Positions 1-14,251 of a stretch of 64,000 nucleotides of DNA are shown piece by piece. Source of the stretch: Chrysomallon squamiferum (lineage: Eukaryota; Mollusca; Gastropoda; Neomphalida; Peltospiridae); contig CM022676.1 in the NCBI GenBank assembly GCA_012295275.1, positions 62,001 through 126,000 on the forward strand, given 5' to 3'. Made by a program: the position numbers and the translations under genes. Under the pieces are notes generated by a model, which was not told where the DNA came from, made no database searches, and was given only the letters and a program-made list of their open reading frames with translations. Numbering within the stretch: the stretch's first letter is position 1; the number at the start of each line of letters is the position of its first letter.

Positions 1-3000
1 TAAGTAAAAAACAATTTAACTAAAACTATTAAAAAACTATCTTAGTAAAGAAAGAAAGTAGGTAGTAAATAAATAAAAATGACCTAAGTAAAAGGGAAAC
101 AAGTATCTAAGTTAGTAAGAATAATAAGTTAACAAAATTAACAAAATCTAAGTAAGAAAGTAAGTAAAGTAAAAAATACCTAAGTTACCAATGTAAAAGA
201 ATCAGTAAGTAAATAGTAAAAAGTAACCTAAGTGACAATAACTTAAGTAGTTAAAAAAAATCTTAGTAAAGAAGTAAAAAAAAAAAAAATAAATAAAATA
301 ATGAATAAGTAAAAAAGGGAAACAAAGTATCTAAGTTAGTAAAGAAATAAGTAACATTATTAAAAATATCTAATAAAAAATAAAAACTAAAGTAAGTTAA
401 AAATGAAAAAAAACTAAAGGAAGTAAAGTAAGTAAGTAAAAAAAAAGATAAGTAATAATAAAAAAGTAAAATTAAAAAAGTAGAAAGTAAAAAAAGAAAA
501 AGGTAGATATAAATAATGACCTAAGTAAAATAAAACAAGTATCTAAGTTAGTAAAGAATATAAGTTTAAAATTAACAAATATCTAAGTAAGAATTTAAGT
601 AAGTTCGTAAATAATGACCTAAGTTACCAAGGAAGCGAATCAGTAAGTAAATAGTAACCTAAGTAAGTGACAATTTAACTAAGTACATTAAAAACTATCT
701 TAGTAAGAAAGAAAGTAGGTAGATAGGTAAATAATGACCTAAGTAAAGAGGGAAACAAGTATCTAAGTTAGTAAGAATATAAGTTTCAACATTAACAAAT
801 ATCTAAGTAAGAAAGTAAGTAAGTTCGTAAATAATGACCTAAGTTACCAAGGAAGCGAATCAGTAAGTAAAAGTAACCTAAGTAAGTAAATAAGTTAACT
901 AAGTACAAAAAAAACTAATTAAATAAATAAGTAAAAAAGTAAAAAAAAAAATAGTAAGTTAAAATATAAAATAAAAAATTAACAAAAGTAAAAAGTAGGT
1001 AAAAAAAATAAGTAAAAAAAAATAATAAGTAAAAGAATAAGTATAAGTTAGGTAAAAAATAAATTAAGTAAAAGGGAAACAAGTATCTAAGTTAGTAAGA
1101 ATATAAGTTTCAACATTAACAAATATCTAAGTAAGAAATTAAGTAAGTTCGTAAATAATGACCTAAGTTACCAAGGAAGCGAATCAGTAAGTAAATAGTA
1201 ACCTAAGTAAGTGACAATTTAACTAAGTACATTAAAAACTATCTTAGTAAGAAAGAAAGTAGGTAGATAGGTAAATAATGACCTAAGTAAAGAGGGAAAC
1301 AAGTAAGTTAAGTTAGTAAGAATATAAGTTTCAACATTAACAAATATCTAAAGAAAGTAAATTTAGTTAAGTTGACGTAAATAATGACCTAAGTTAAGGA
1401 AGGAATCGAATCAGTAAGTAAATAGTAACCTAAGTAAGTGACAATTTAACTAAGTACATTAAAAAAAACTATCTTAGTAAAGAAAGAAAAAGTAGATAGT
1501 AATAAATAATGACCTAAGTAAAAAAAGGGAAACAAGTATCTAAGTTAGTAAGAATATAATAATATACATTAACAAATATCTAAAAAAATAATAATATAAG
1601 TTTAAAAAAAGTAATTAACAAAGTAATCTAAGTAAGAAATTTAAAGTAAGTTCGTAAATAATGACCTAAGTTACCAAGGAATAAGAAATAAGTAAAAATA
1701 GTAACCTAAAATTTAACTAAGTACATTAAAAACTATCTTAGTAAGAAAGAAAAGGTAGTAGATAAATAATGACCTAAGTAAATAATGACCTAAGTAAAAA
1801 AGTATCTAAACAAGTATCTAAGTAAAATTAAGAAAATAAGTTTCAAGTAAAAATCTAATCTAAGAAAGAAAGTAAATTAAGACCGTACCAAATGACCTAA
1901 GAAGAAGGAAGAAGTAATAAAGTAAGTAAATAGTAAATTTAACTAAAACATTAAAAAATCTTAAGTAAGAAAGTAAGTAAAAAAAACTAAGTAAGTAAAA
2001 AAAAGAAAGTAAAGGTAGGAAAGGTAAATAAATAAAGAATAAAATAAGTTATAAGAAACAAGTAATATAAACAAATAAGAATATAAGTTAAAATTAACAA
2101 ATACCTAAGTTAAGAAAGTAATAACCTAAGTAAAAATGACCTAAGTAAGTAAAAAAAGCGAATCAGTAAGTAAATAGTAACCTAAGTATAACAATTTAAC
2201 TAAGTACATTAAAAACTATCTTAGTAAGAAAGAAAGTAGGTAGATAGGTAAATAATGACCTAAGTAAAGAGGGAAACAAGTATCTAAGTTAGTAAGAATA
2301 TAAGTTTCAACATTAACAAATATCTAAGTAAGAAAGTAAGTAAGTTCGTAAATAATGACCTAAGTTACCAAGGAAGGAAAGTAAATAAAGTAACCTAAAA
2401 GTAATAATAAAGTACAAGTAAAAAAATCTAAGTAAAGTAAGATAGGTAAATAAAAAAACTAGTAAAGAAAGAAAAGAAAGTAGGTAAATAAATAAATAAA
2501 TAAGGAATCTAAGTAAAAGTAAAAGTATATAATTAAGTATCTAAGTAATAAATAAAATAATTTTCAAATATTAAATAAATAAGTAAAAGTAAAAGTTTAA
2601 CTAAGTAAAAGTAAAAATGACCTAAGTTAGTAAAGGAAGAATAAGTAAGTAAATAAAAAAACTAAGTAAGTAAAATTTAAATAAAGTAAATCTAAGTAAA
2701 AAGAAAGTAAAGGTAGAAGGTAAATAATGACCTAAGTAAAAGGGAAACAAGTATCTAAGTTAGTAAGAATATAAGTTTCAACATTAACAAATATCTAAGT
2801 AAGAATAAGAAAAGTTCGTAAGTAAGTTAAGTTAAGTAAAATAATGACCTAAGTTAAAGGAAAGGAATCAGAATAAGTAAGTAAAAAATAGTAACCTAAG
2901 TAAGTGACAATTTAACTAAGTACATTAAAAACTATCTTAGTAAGAAAGAAAGTAGGTAGATAGGTAAATAATGACCTAAGTAAAGAGGGAAACAAGTATC

Positions 3001-4889
3001 TAAGTTAGTAAGAATATAAGTTTCAACATTAACAAATATCTAAGTAAGAAAGTAAGTAAGTTCGTAAATAATGACCTAAGTTACCAAGGAAGCGAATCAG
3101 TAAGTAAATAGTAACATAGTGTAAGTACATTAAAAATAGTAAAAAATTAAAAAACTATCTTAGTAAGTAAAAAAAAAAGTAAAAAAGATAGGTAAAAATG
3201 ACCTAAGTAAAAGGGAAACAAGTATCTAAGTTAGTAAGAATATTAAATTAAAAAATATCTTAAGTTAAAAAAAAACGTAAACCTAAATGACCTAAGTTAC
3301 CTAAAAGCGAATCAGTAAGTAAGTAAAAAGTAACCTATGTAATGTAAGTAAATAGTAACTAAAAGTAACTATTAAAAACTAATTAACTAAGTAAGAAAGA
3401 AAAAATAATATCTTAGTAAAAAAAAATAAGTAAATAAAAAAACAAGTATCTAAGTAAAGAGGGAAACAAGTATTAAAAAGTAAGAATATAAGTTTCAACA
3501 TTAACAAATATCTAAGTAAGAAAGTAACTAAGTTCGTAAATAATGACCTAAGTTACCAAGGAAGCGAATCAGTAAGTAAATAGTAACCTATGTAAGTGAC
3601 AATTTAACTAAGTACATTAAAAACTATCTTAGTAAGAAAGAAAGTAGGTAGATAGGTAAATAATGACCTAAGTAAAGAGGGAAACAAGTATCTAAGTTAG
3701 TAAGAATATAAGTTTCAACATTAACAAATATCTAAGTAAGAAAGTAAGTAAGTTCATAAATAATGACCTAAGTTACCAAGGAAGCGAATCAGTAAGTAAA
3801 TAGTAACCTAAGTAAGTGACAATTTATGATAATTTAATTAAAATATCTTATTTCTTAAAAAAAGTAAGAAAGAAAGTAGGTAGATAGTAAAAAATAATGA
3901 CCTAAGTAAAAAGGGAAACAAGTATCTAAGTTAGTAAGAATATAACAAATACATTAACAAATAGTAAGAAATAACTAAATTTAAATATTAACAAATATCT
4001 AAGTAAGAAATTTAACCTAAGTTCGTAAATAATGACCTAAGTTAGTAAGTAAATAGTAAATAAATAAGTAAAAGTAACCTAAGTAAAAAAAAATTAACTA
4101 AGTACATAAAAAACTATCTTAGTAAGAAAGAAAGTAGGTAGATAGGTAAATAATGACCTAAGTAAAGAGGGAAACAAGTATCTAAGTTAGTAAGAATATA
4201 AGTTTCAACATTAACAAATATCTAAGTAAGAAAGTAAGTAAGTTCGTAAATAATGACCTAAGTTACCAAGGAAGCGAATCAGTAAGTAAGTAAATAGTAA
4301 CCTATGTAAGTGACAATTTAACTAAGTACATTAAAAACTATCTTAGTAAGAAAGAAAAGTAAAGAAGAAAAAAGAAAATAAGGTAGATAGGTAAATAATG
4401 ACCTAAGTAAAGAGGGAAACAAGTATCTAAGTTAGTAAGAATATAAGTTTCAACATTAACAAATATCTAAGTAAGAAAGTAAGTAAGTTCGTAAATAATG
4501 ACCTAAGTTACCAAGGAAGCGAATCAGTAAGTAAATAGTAACCTAAGTAAGTGACAATTTAACTAAGTACATTAAAAACTATCTTAGTAAGAAAGAAAGT
4601 AGGTAGATAGGTAAATAATGACCTAAGTAAAGAGGGAAACAAGTATCTAAGTTAAGTGAGAATATAACTTAATAACATTAACAAATATCTAAGTAAGAAT
4701 TTAACTAAGTTCGTAAATAATGACCTAAGTTACCAAGGAAGCGAATCAGTAAGTAAATAGTAACCTAAGTAAGTGACAATTTAACTAAGTACATTAAAAA
4801 CTATCTTAGTAAGAAAGAAAGTAGGTAGATAGGTAAATAATGACCTAAGTAAAGAGGGAAACAAGTATCTAAGTTAGTAAGAAAGGGTT

Positions 4890-5190
4890 TAGTAATTAAC
4901 AAAAGTAAGAAAATAAGTTTAAAGTAATAATAAGTAAGTAAGAATATAAGTTTAAGTAAGTAAATTAAATCTAAAGTAAGAAAGTAAGTAAGTAAGTAAA
5001 AAATAATGACCTAATATTAAAAAGTAAAGAAAAAGTAAAAAAAAGTAAGTAAAAAGTAAACTAAAGAAAGTAAATAATAAAAAAGTAAAATAAGTAAAAA
5101 GTAATAAAAATTATCTTAATAATAAAGAAAAATAGGTACAAGGTAACAAATAACCTAAGTAAAAATAAACAAGTATCTAAAGTAAAAATA
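4890..5190 (+). repeat. Eroded block inside satellite A
   Basis: The 220-bp register is lost. What remains is runs of A, aagta and taagtaagtaa with scattered family words such as aatgacctaa. Clean units flank it on both sides. It could be true decay or poor long-read consensus. Similar blocks lie near 1-600, 1780-2160, 2380-2700, 5990-6290 and 11740-12000. Confidence 0.7.
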
Positions 5191-7000
5191 TAAGTTTCAA
5201 CATTAACAAATATCTAAGTAAGAAAGTAAGTAAGTTCGTAAATAATGACCTAAGTTACCAAGGAAGCGAATCAGTAAGTAAATAGTAACCTAAGTAAGTG
5301 ACAATATAACTAAGTACATTAAAAACTATCTTAGTAAGAAAGAAAGTAGGTAGATAGGTAAATAATGACCTAAGTAAAGAGGGAAACAAGTATCTAAGTT
5401 AGTAAGAATATAAGTTTCAACATTAACAAATATCTAAGTAAGTAACTAAGTTCGTAAAATAATGTTAAGTAAATAATGAACCTAAGTTACCAAGGAAGAA
5501 GAATCAGTAAGTAAATAGTAACCTAATGTAAACTAAATTTAACTAAGTAATTAAAAACTAAAAAGTAAGAAAGAAAAGGTAAATAGGTAGATAGGTAAAT
5601 AGTAAAACCTAAAAAAAAGGGAAACAAGTATCTAAGTAAGAATAATAAGAATATAATAACAACAAATTAACAAATAAGTAAAAGTAAAAAGAAAGTAAGT
5701 AAGTTAATAAAAATGACCTAAGTTACCAAGGAAGCGAATCAGTAAGTAAAAATAGTAACCTAAGTAAGTGATAAATTTAATTAAGTACATTAAAACTATG
5801 TTAGTAAGAAAGAAAGTAGGTAGATAGGTAAATAATGACCTAAGTAAAGAGGGAAACAAGTATCTAAGTTAGTAAGAATATAAGTTTCAACATTAACAAA
5901 TATCTAAGTAAGAATGTAAGTAAGTTCGTAAATAATGACCTAAGTTACCAAGGAAGCGAATCAGTAAGTAAATAGTAACCTAAGTAAGTAACAATTGACA
6001 AAGTAAGTAAAAATAATCTTAGTAAAGTAAGTTAATAATAAATAACTAAAGTAAACAGGGAAAAAAAGTATCTTAGTAAAGAAAGAAATAAGGTAAATAA
6101 GGTAAATAATGAAATAAGTAAATAGGGAAACAAGTATCTAAGTAAGTAAGAATATAAGTAAAAATAATTAACAAATAATAAGTAAGTAAAAAGTTAAGTA
6201 AGTTAAAAAATGAACCTAAGTTACCAAGGAAATCTAAGAATAAAGTAAGTAAAAAAAAACCTAAGTAAGTAAGTGAAAATTTAACTAAGTAAATAAACAA
6301 AAAACTATCTTAGTAAGAAAGAAAGTAGGTAGATAGGTAAATAATGACCTAAGTAAAGAGGGAAACAAGTATCTAAGTTAGTAAGAATATAAGTTTCAAC
6401 ATTAACAAATATCTAAGTAAGAATGTAAGTAAGTTCGTAAATAATGACCTAAGTTACCAAGGAATCAGAAGTAAATAGTAACCTAAGTAAATAGTAACCT
6501 AAGAAAAAAATTGACAATTTAACTAAGTACATTAAAAAACTATCTAAGTAAGAAAAAGAAAGTAGGTAGGTAAATAGGTAAATAATGAAAAAAGTAAAGA
6601 GGGAAACAAGTATCTAAGTTAGTAAGAATATAAGTTTTCAAATTAAATAAATAATTAAAGTAAGAAATTAAGTAAGTTCGTAAATAATGACCTAAGTTAC
6701 CAAGGAAGCGAATCAGTAAGTAAATAGTAACCTAAGTAAGTGACAATTTAACTAAGTACATTAAAAACTATCTTAGTAAGAAAGAAAGTAGGTAGATAGG
6801 TAAATAATGACCTAAGTAAAGAGGGAAACAAGTATCTAAGTTAGTAAGAATATAAGTTTCAACATTAACAAATATCTAAGTAAGAAAGTAAGTAAGTTCG
6901 TAAATAATGACCTAAGTTACCAAGGAAGCGAATCAGTAAGTAAATAGTAACCTATGTAAGTGACAATGTAACTAAGTACATTAAAAACTATCTTAGTAAG

Positions 7001-7335
7001 AAAAATTTAACTATCTTACAAAAAAAACTATCTTAAAAAAAAAAAGATAGGTAAATAATGACCTAAGTAGTTAGTAAGAATATAAGTTTCAACATTAACA
7101 AATATCTATCTAAGTAAGTAAATAAACCTAAAAAAGGGAAACAAGTAAATAAGTAAGTAAGTAAATATAAGTTTCAACTAATTAATTAAAAATAAGTAAG
7201 AAAAAAGTAAGTAAGTAGGTAAATAATGACCTAAGTTACCAAGGAAGTTAGAAAAATAAGTAATTAAAAACTAAGAAAGTAAGTAAAGTAAATAAGTTAA
7301 AAAAAAAGTAATTAAAAAAATGAAAGTATTAAAAA
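7001..7335 (+). repeat. Eroded block inside satellite A
   Basis: Low-complexity A-rich sequence with partial duplications of actatctta and gtttcaac words between clean units. A second such stretch follows at about 7510-7880, with a clean segment between them. Confidence 0.65.
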
Positions 7336-10300
7336 AAGAAAGAAAGTAGGTAGATAGGTAAATAATGACCTAAGTAAAGAGGGAAACAAGTATCTAAGTT
7401 AGTAAGAATATAAGTTTCAACATTAACAAATATCTAAGTAAGAATTTAGTGTAAGTTCGTAAATAATGACCTAAGTTACCAAGGAAGCGAATCAGTAAGT
7501 AAATAGTAACCTAAGTAAAGTAAAGTGACTAAACTAAGTAAAAACTATCTTAGTAAGAAAAAAACTATCTTAGTAAATAAAGACCTAAGTAAAAGAAAAA
7601 GTATCTAGTAAGAAGGTAAGTTTAATGACATTAACAAATATCTAAAGTTAAAACAAGTAAATCTAAGTTACCAAGTAAGAAAGTAATAAGTAACAAATTA
7701 ACTAAAAAAAAAGTATCTAAGTAAAAAGAAAGTAAGTAAAGTAAATAATGACCTAAGTTAAAAGGAAACAAGAATAAGTTAAAAATATAAAGTAATTAGT
7801 AATCTAAAAAAGTAAGTAAGTTAAAAAAAATTTAAGAATCAGTAAGTAAAAAAGTAACCTAAGTAAAAAAAATATCTAAGTAAAAAAACTATCTTAGTAA
7901 GAAAGAAAGTAGGTAGATAGGTAAATAATGACCTAAGTAAAGAGGGAAACAAGTATCTAAGTTAGTAAGAATATAAGTTTCAACATTAACAAATATCTAA
8001 GTAAGAATGTAAGTAAGTTCGTAAATAATGACCTAAGTTACCAAGGAAGCGAATCAGTAAGTAAATAGTAACCTATGTAAGTGACAATTTAACTAAGTAC
8101 ATTAAAAATTATCTTAGTAAGAAAGAAAGTAGGTAGATAGGTAAATAATGACCTAAGTAAAGAGGGAAACAAGTATCTAAGTTAGTAAGAATATAAGTTT
8201 CAACATTAACAAATATCTAAGTAAGAAAGTAAGTAAGTTCGTAAATAATGACCTAAGTTACCAAGGAAGCGAATCAGTAAGTAAATAGTAACCTAAGTAA
8301 GTGACAATTTAACTAAGTACATTAAAAACTATCTTAGTAAGAAAGAAAGTAGGTAGATAGGTAAATAATGACCTAAGTAAAGAGGGAAACAAGTATCTAA
8401 GTTAGTAAGAATATAAGTTTCAACATTAACAAATATAAAGAAAGTAAGTAAGTTCGTAAATAATGACCTAAGTAAATAAGGAAAATAATAAGTAAGTAAA
8501 AAGTAACCTAATAAGTTAAGTACATTAAAAACTATCTTAGTAAGAAAAAAAGTAGGTAGAAAAAAATAATGACCTAAGTAAAAGGGAAAAAAGTATCTAA
8601 GTTAAGTAAGAATATAAGACCTAAAATATCAAATAAGTAAGTAAGAAAGTAATAAGTTCGTAAATAAATAACCTAAGTTAACCTAAGAATCAGAATCAGT
8701 AAGTAAAATAGTAACCTAAGTAAAGTGAAATAATTAAAAAATTTATCTTAAAAAAAGAAAGAAAGTAGGTAAAATAGGTAAACAAATGACCTAAGTAAAA
8801 GGGAAAAACAAGTATCTAAGTTAGTAAGAATATAAGTTTCAACATTAACAAATATCTAAGTAAGAAATTTAAGTAAGTTCGTAAATAATGACCTAAGTTA
8901 CCAAGGAAGCGAATCAGTAAGTAAATAGTAACCTAAGTAAGTGACAATTTAACTAAGTACATTAAAAATCTATACTAAGTAAGAAAGAAAGTAGGTAGAT
9001 AGGTAAATAATGACCTAAGTAAAGAGGGAAACAAGTATCTAAGTTAGTAAGAATATAAGTTTCAACATTAACAAATATCTAAGTAAGAAAGTAAGTAAGT
9101 TCGTAAATAATGACCTAAGTTAAGTTAAGGAATCAGAAAGTAATAAAAAGTAACCTAAGTAAGTGAGAAATAAGTAAGTACAAAAACTATCTTAGTAAGA
9201 AAGAAAAAAGAAAGTAGGTAGATAGGTAAATAATGACCTAAGTAAAGAGGGAAACAAGTATCTAAGTTAGTAAGAATATAAGTTTCAACATTAACAAATA
9301 TCTAAGTAAGAAAGTAAGTAAGTTCATAAATAATGACCTAAGTTACCAAGGAAGCGAATCAGTAAGTAAATAGTAACCTAAGTAAGTGACAATTTAACTA
9401 AGTACATTAAAAACTATCTTAGTAAGAAAGAAAGTAGGTAGATAGGTAAATAATGACCTAAGTAAAGAGGGAAACAAGTATCTAAGTTAGTAAGAATATA
9501 AGTTTCAACATTAACAAATATCTAAGTAAGAAAGTTAGTTAAGTTCGTAAATAATGACCTAAGTTACCAAAGGAAGAGAATAAGTAAGTAAAATAGTAAC
9601 CTAAGTAAGAAAGTGAAAATTTAACTAAGTACATTAAAAACTATCTTAGTAAGAAAGAAAGTAAGTAGATAGGTAAATAATGACCTAAGTAAAGAGGGAA
9701 ACAAGTATCTAAGTTAGTAAGAATATAAGTTTCAACATTAACAAATATCTAAGTAAGAAAGTAAGTAAGTTCGAACGTAAATAATGACCTAAGTTACCAA
9801 GGAAGCGAATCAGTAAGTAAAATAGTAACCTAAGTAAGTGACAATTAACTAAGTACAAAAAAAACTATCTTAGTAAGAAAGAAAGTAGGTAGATAGGTAA
9901 ATAATGACCTAAGTAAAGAGGGAAACAAGTATCTAAGTTAGTAAGAATATAAGTTTCAACATTAACAAATATCTAAGTAAGAAAGTAAGTAAGTTCGTAA
10001 ATAATGACCTAAGTTACCAAGGAAGCGAATCAGTAAGTAAATAGTAACCTAAGTAAGTGACAATTTAACTAAGTACATTAAAAACTATCTTAGTAAGAAA
10101 GAAAGTAGGTAGATAGGTAAATAATGACCTAAGTAAAGAGGGAAACAAGTATCTAAGTAAGAATATAAGTTTCAAATTAACAAAAATATCTAAGTAAGAA
10201 AGTAAGTAAGTAAATAATGAAAGTTAAAAGGAAGTAGTAAGTAAGTAAAAGTAACCTAAGTAAACAATATAACTAAGTACATTAAAAAACTATCTTAAGA

Positions 10301-13300
10301 AAAAAAGAAAAGGTAAATAGGTAAATAATGACCTAAGTAAAAGGGAAACAAGTATCTAAGTAAGTAGAAATATATAGTTTCATTATTAATATCTAAGTAA
10401 GAAAGAAGTTAACTAAGTTCGTAAATAATGACCTAAGTTACCAAGGAAGCGAATCAGTAAGTAAATAGTAACCTAAGTAAGTGATAATATAACTAAGTAC
10501 ATTAAAAACTATCTTAGTAAGAAAGAAAGTAGGTAGATAGGTAAATAATGACCTAAGTAAAGAGGGAAACAAGTATCTAAGTTAGTAAGAATATAAGTTT
10601 CAACATTAACAAATATCTAAGTAAGAATGTAAGTAAGTTCGTAAATAATGACCTAAGTTACCAAGGAAGCGAATCAGTAAGTAAATAGTAACCTAAGTAA
10701 GTGTAAGTGACAATTTAACTAAGTACATTAAAAACTATCTTAGTAAGAAAGAAAGTAGGTAGATAGGTAAATAATGACCTAAGTAAAGAGGGAAACAAGT
10801 ATCTAAGTTAGTAAGAATATAATATAAAAAATTTAAGTAAGTTCGTAAATAATGACCTAAACATTAACAAATATCTAAGTAAGAATTTAAGTAAGTTCGT
10901 AAATAATGACCTAAGTTACTAAGGAAGCGAATAAGTAAAAAAAAAATAGTAACCTAAGTAATGTAAAAACTAAGTAAGTAATTAAAAAAAACTAAGTACA
11001 TTAAAAACTATCTTAGTAAGAAAGAAAGTAGGTAGATAGGTAAATAATGACCTAAGTAAAGAGGGAAACAAGTATCTAAGTTAGTAAGAATATAAGTTTC
11101 AACATTAACAAATATCTAAGTAAGAAAGTAAGTAAGTTCGTAAATAATGACCTAAGTTACCAAGGAAGGAATCAGTAAGAATAAGTAAGTAAATAGTAAC
11201 CTATGTAAGTGACAATGTAACTAAGTACATTAAAAACTATCTTAGTAAGAAAGAAAGTAGGTAGATAGGTAAATAATGACCTAAGTAAAGAGGGAAACAA
11301 GTATCTAAGTTAGTAAGAATATAAGTTTCAACATTAACAAATATCTAAGTAAGAAGTTAACTAAGTTCGTAAATTATGACCTAAGTTACCAAGGAAGCGA
11401 ATCAGTAAGTAAATAGTAACCTATGTAAGTGACAATTTAACTAAGTACATTAAAAACTATCTTAGTAAGAAAGAAAGTAGGTAGATAGGTAAATAATGAC
11501 CTAAGTAAAGAGGGAAACAAGTATCTAAGTTAGTAAGAATATAAGTTTCAACATTAACAAATATCTAAGTAAGAAAGTAAGTAAGTTCGTAAATAATGAC
11601 CTAAGTTACCAAGGAAGCGAATCAGTAAGTAAATAGTAACCTAAGTAAGTGACAATTTAACTAAGTACATTAAAAACTATCTTAGTAAGAAAGAAAGTAG
11701 GTAGATAGGTAAAAAAATGACCTAAGTAAAAGGGAAACAAGTATCTAATAAAGAAATAAGTAAAAGTAACAAAAAGGGAAAAAAGTATCTAAGTTAGTAA
11801 GAATATAAGTTTCAACATTAACAAATACAAATATCTAAGTAAGTAAGTAAGTAAGTTCGTAAATAATGACCTAAGTTACAAGTATCTAAAAGGAAGAAGA
11901 AATAAGAATAAAGTTTAAACAAAATCTAAGTAAGTAGTAAGTAAAAAAGTAACCTAAGTTTACAAATTAAAAAGTAAAAGTAAATCTTAACCTAAGAAAG
12001 AAATTTAACTAAGTACATTAAAAACTATCTTAGTAAGAAAGAAAGTAGGTAGATAGGTAAATAATGACCTAAGTAAAGAGGGAAACAAGTATCTAAGTTA
12101 GTAAGAATATAAGTTTCAACATTAACAAATATCTATCTAAAGAAAGTTAAGTAAATAATGACCTAAGTAAATAATGACCTAAGTTACCAAGGAAGGAAGT
12201 AAAGAATCAGTAAGTAAATAGTAACCTAAGTAAGTGACAATTTAACTAAGTACATTAAAAACTATCTTAGTAAGAAAGAAAGTAGGTAGATAGGTAAATA
12301 ATGACCTAAGTAAAGAGGGAAACAAGTATCTAAGTTAGTAAGAATATAAGTTTCAACATTAACAAATATCTAAGTAAGAATTTAAGTAAGTTCGTAAATA
12401 ATGACCTAAAGGTTACCAAGGAAGGAATAAGAATCAGTAAGTAAATAGTAACCTAATAAGTAAGTGACAATTTAACTAAGTACATTAAAAACTATCTTAG
12501 TAAGAAAGAAAGTAGGTAGATAGGTAAATAATGACCTAAGTAAAGAGGGAAACAAGTATCTAAGTTAGTAAGAATATAAGTTTCAACATTAACAAATATC
12601 TAAGTAAGAATTTAACTAAGTTCGTAAATAATGACCTAAGTTACCAAGGAAGCGAATCAGTAAGTAAATAGTAACCTAAGTAAGTGACAATTTAACTAAG
12701 TACATTAAAAACTATCTTAGTAAGAAAGAAAGTAGGTAGATAGGTAAATAATGACCTAAGTAAAGAGGGAAACAAGTATCTAAGTTAGTAAGAATATAAG
12801 TTTCAACATTAACAAATATCTAAGTAAGAAAGTAAGTAAGTTCGTAAATAATGACCTAAGTTACCAAGGAAGCGAATCAGTAAGTAAATAGTAACCTAAG
12901 TAAGTGACAATAACTAAGTACATTAAAAACTATCTTAGTAAGAAAGAAAGTAGGTAGATAGGTAAATAATGACCTAAGTAAAAGGGGAAACAAGTATCTA
13001 AGTTAGTAAGAATATAAGTTTCAACATTAACAAATATCTAAGTAAGAAAGTAAGTAAGTTCGTAAATAATGACCTAAGTTACCAAGGAAGCGAATCAGTA
13101 AGTAAATAGTAACCTAAGTAAGTGACAATTTAACTAAGTACATTAAAAACTATCTTAGTAAGAAAGAAAGTAGGTAGATAGGTAAATAATGACCTAAGTA
13201 AAGAGGGAAACAAGTATCTAAGTTAGTAAGAATATAAGTTTCAACATTAACAAATATCTAAGTAAGAATTTAACTAAGTTCGTAAATAATGACCTAAGTT

Positions 13301-13797
13301 ACCAAGGAAGGAATCAGTAAGTAAATAGTAACCTATGTAAGTGACAATTTAACTAAGTACATTAAAAACTATCTTAGTAAAGAAAGAAAGTAGGTAGATA
13401 GGTAAATAATGACCTAAGTAAAAGGGAAACAAGTATCTAAGTTAGTAAGAATATAAGTTTCAACATTAACAAATATCTAAGTAAGAAAGTAAGTAAGTTC
13501 GTAAATAATGACCTAAGTTACCAAGGAAGCGAATCAGTAAGTAAATAGTAACCTATGTAAGTGACAATGTAACTAAGTACATTAAAAACTATCTTAGTAA
13601 GAAAGAAAGTAGGTAGATAGGTAAATAATGACCTAAGTAAAGAGGGAAACAAGTATCTAAGTTAGTAAGAATATAAGTTTCAACATTAACAAATATCTAA
13701 GTAAGAAAGTAAGTAAGTTCGTAAATAATGACCTAAGTTACCAAGGAAGCGAATCAGTAAGTAAATAGTAACCTAAGTAAGTGACAATTTAACTAAG

Positions 13798-14017
13798 TAC
13801 ATTAAAAACTATCTTAGTAAGAAAGAAAGTAGGTAGATAGGTAAATAATGACCTAAGTAAAGAGGGAAACAAGTATCTAAGTTAGTAAGAATATAAGTTT
13901 CAACATTAACAAATATCTAAGTAAGAAAGTAAGTAAGTTCGTAAATAATGACCTAAGTTACCAAGGAAGCGAATCAGTAAGTAAATAGTAACCTATGTAA
14001 GTGACAATGTAACTAAG
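13798..14017 (+). repeat. Reference 220-bp unit of satellite A
   Basis: A clean copy that can serve as the family consensus. It starts at tacattaaaa. The preceding copy (13578-13797) is also exactly 220 bp. Neighbouring copies differ mainly at two places: gacaatttaac versus gacaatgtaac, and acctaagtaag versus acctatgtaag. The same alternatives recur along the array, which suggests subfamilies. Confidence 0.9.
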
Positions 14018-14051
14018 TACATTAAAAACTATCTTAGTAAGAAAGAAAGTA

Positions 14052-14251
14052 NNNNNNNNNNNNNNNNNNNNNNNNNNNNNNNNNNNNNNNNNNNNNNNNN
14101 NNNNNNNNNNNNNNNNNNNNNNNNNNNNNNNNNNNNNNNNNNNNNNNNNNNNNNNNNNNNNNNNNNNNNNNNNNNNNNNNNNNNNNNNNNNNNNNNNNNN
14201 NNNNNNNNNNNNNNNNNNNNNNNNNNNNNNNNNNNNNNNNNNNNNNNNNNN
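14052..14251. other. Assembly gap, 200 N
   Basis: Exactly 200 N, the same size as the second gap, so this is a placeholder length. Satellite A lies on its left and satellite B on its right. The sequence therefore does not show that the two families are truly adjacent. Confidence 0.98.

Larger units (their letters stand above)
1..14051 (+). repeat. Satellite family A array (220-bp unit)
   Basis: Tandem array covering the whole left contig. Successive copies of the word tacattaaaa fall 220 bp apart in clean stretches, for example at 12919 and 13139, and at 13578, 13798 and 14018. Each unit has two related halves, both opening with aataatgacctaagt: a 100-bp half containing gagggaaacaag and a 120-bp half containing ttaccaaggaagcg. 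The + strand is A-rich and poor in C. The TAAG tetranucleotide puts stop codons in all three + frames, so the array cannot encode a long + strand protein. Eroded blocks interrupt the array. The array runs off the left edge and stops at the gap. A pericentromeric or heterochromatic role is possible but not shown by the sequence. Confidence 0.95.
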
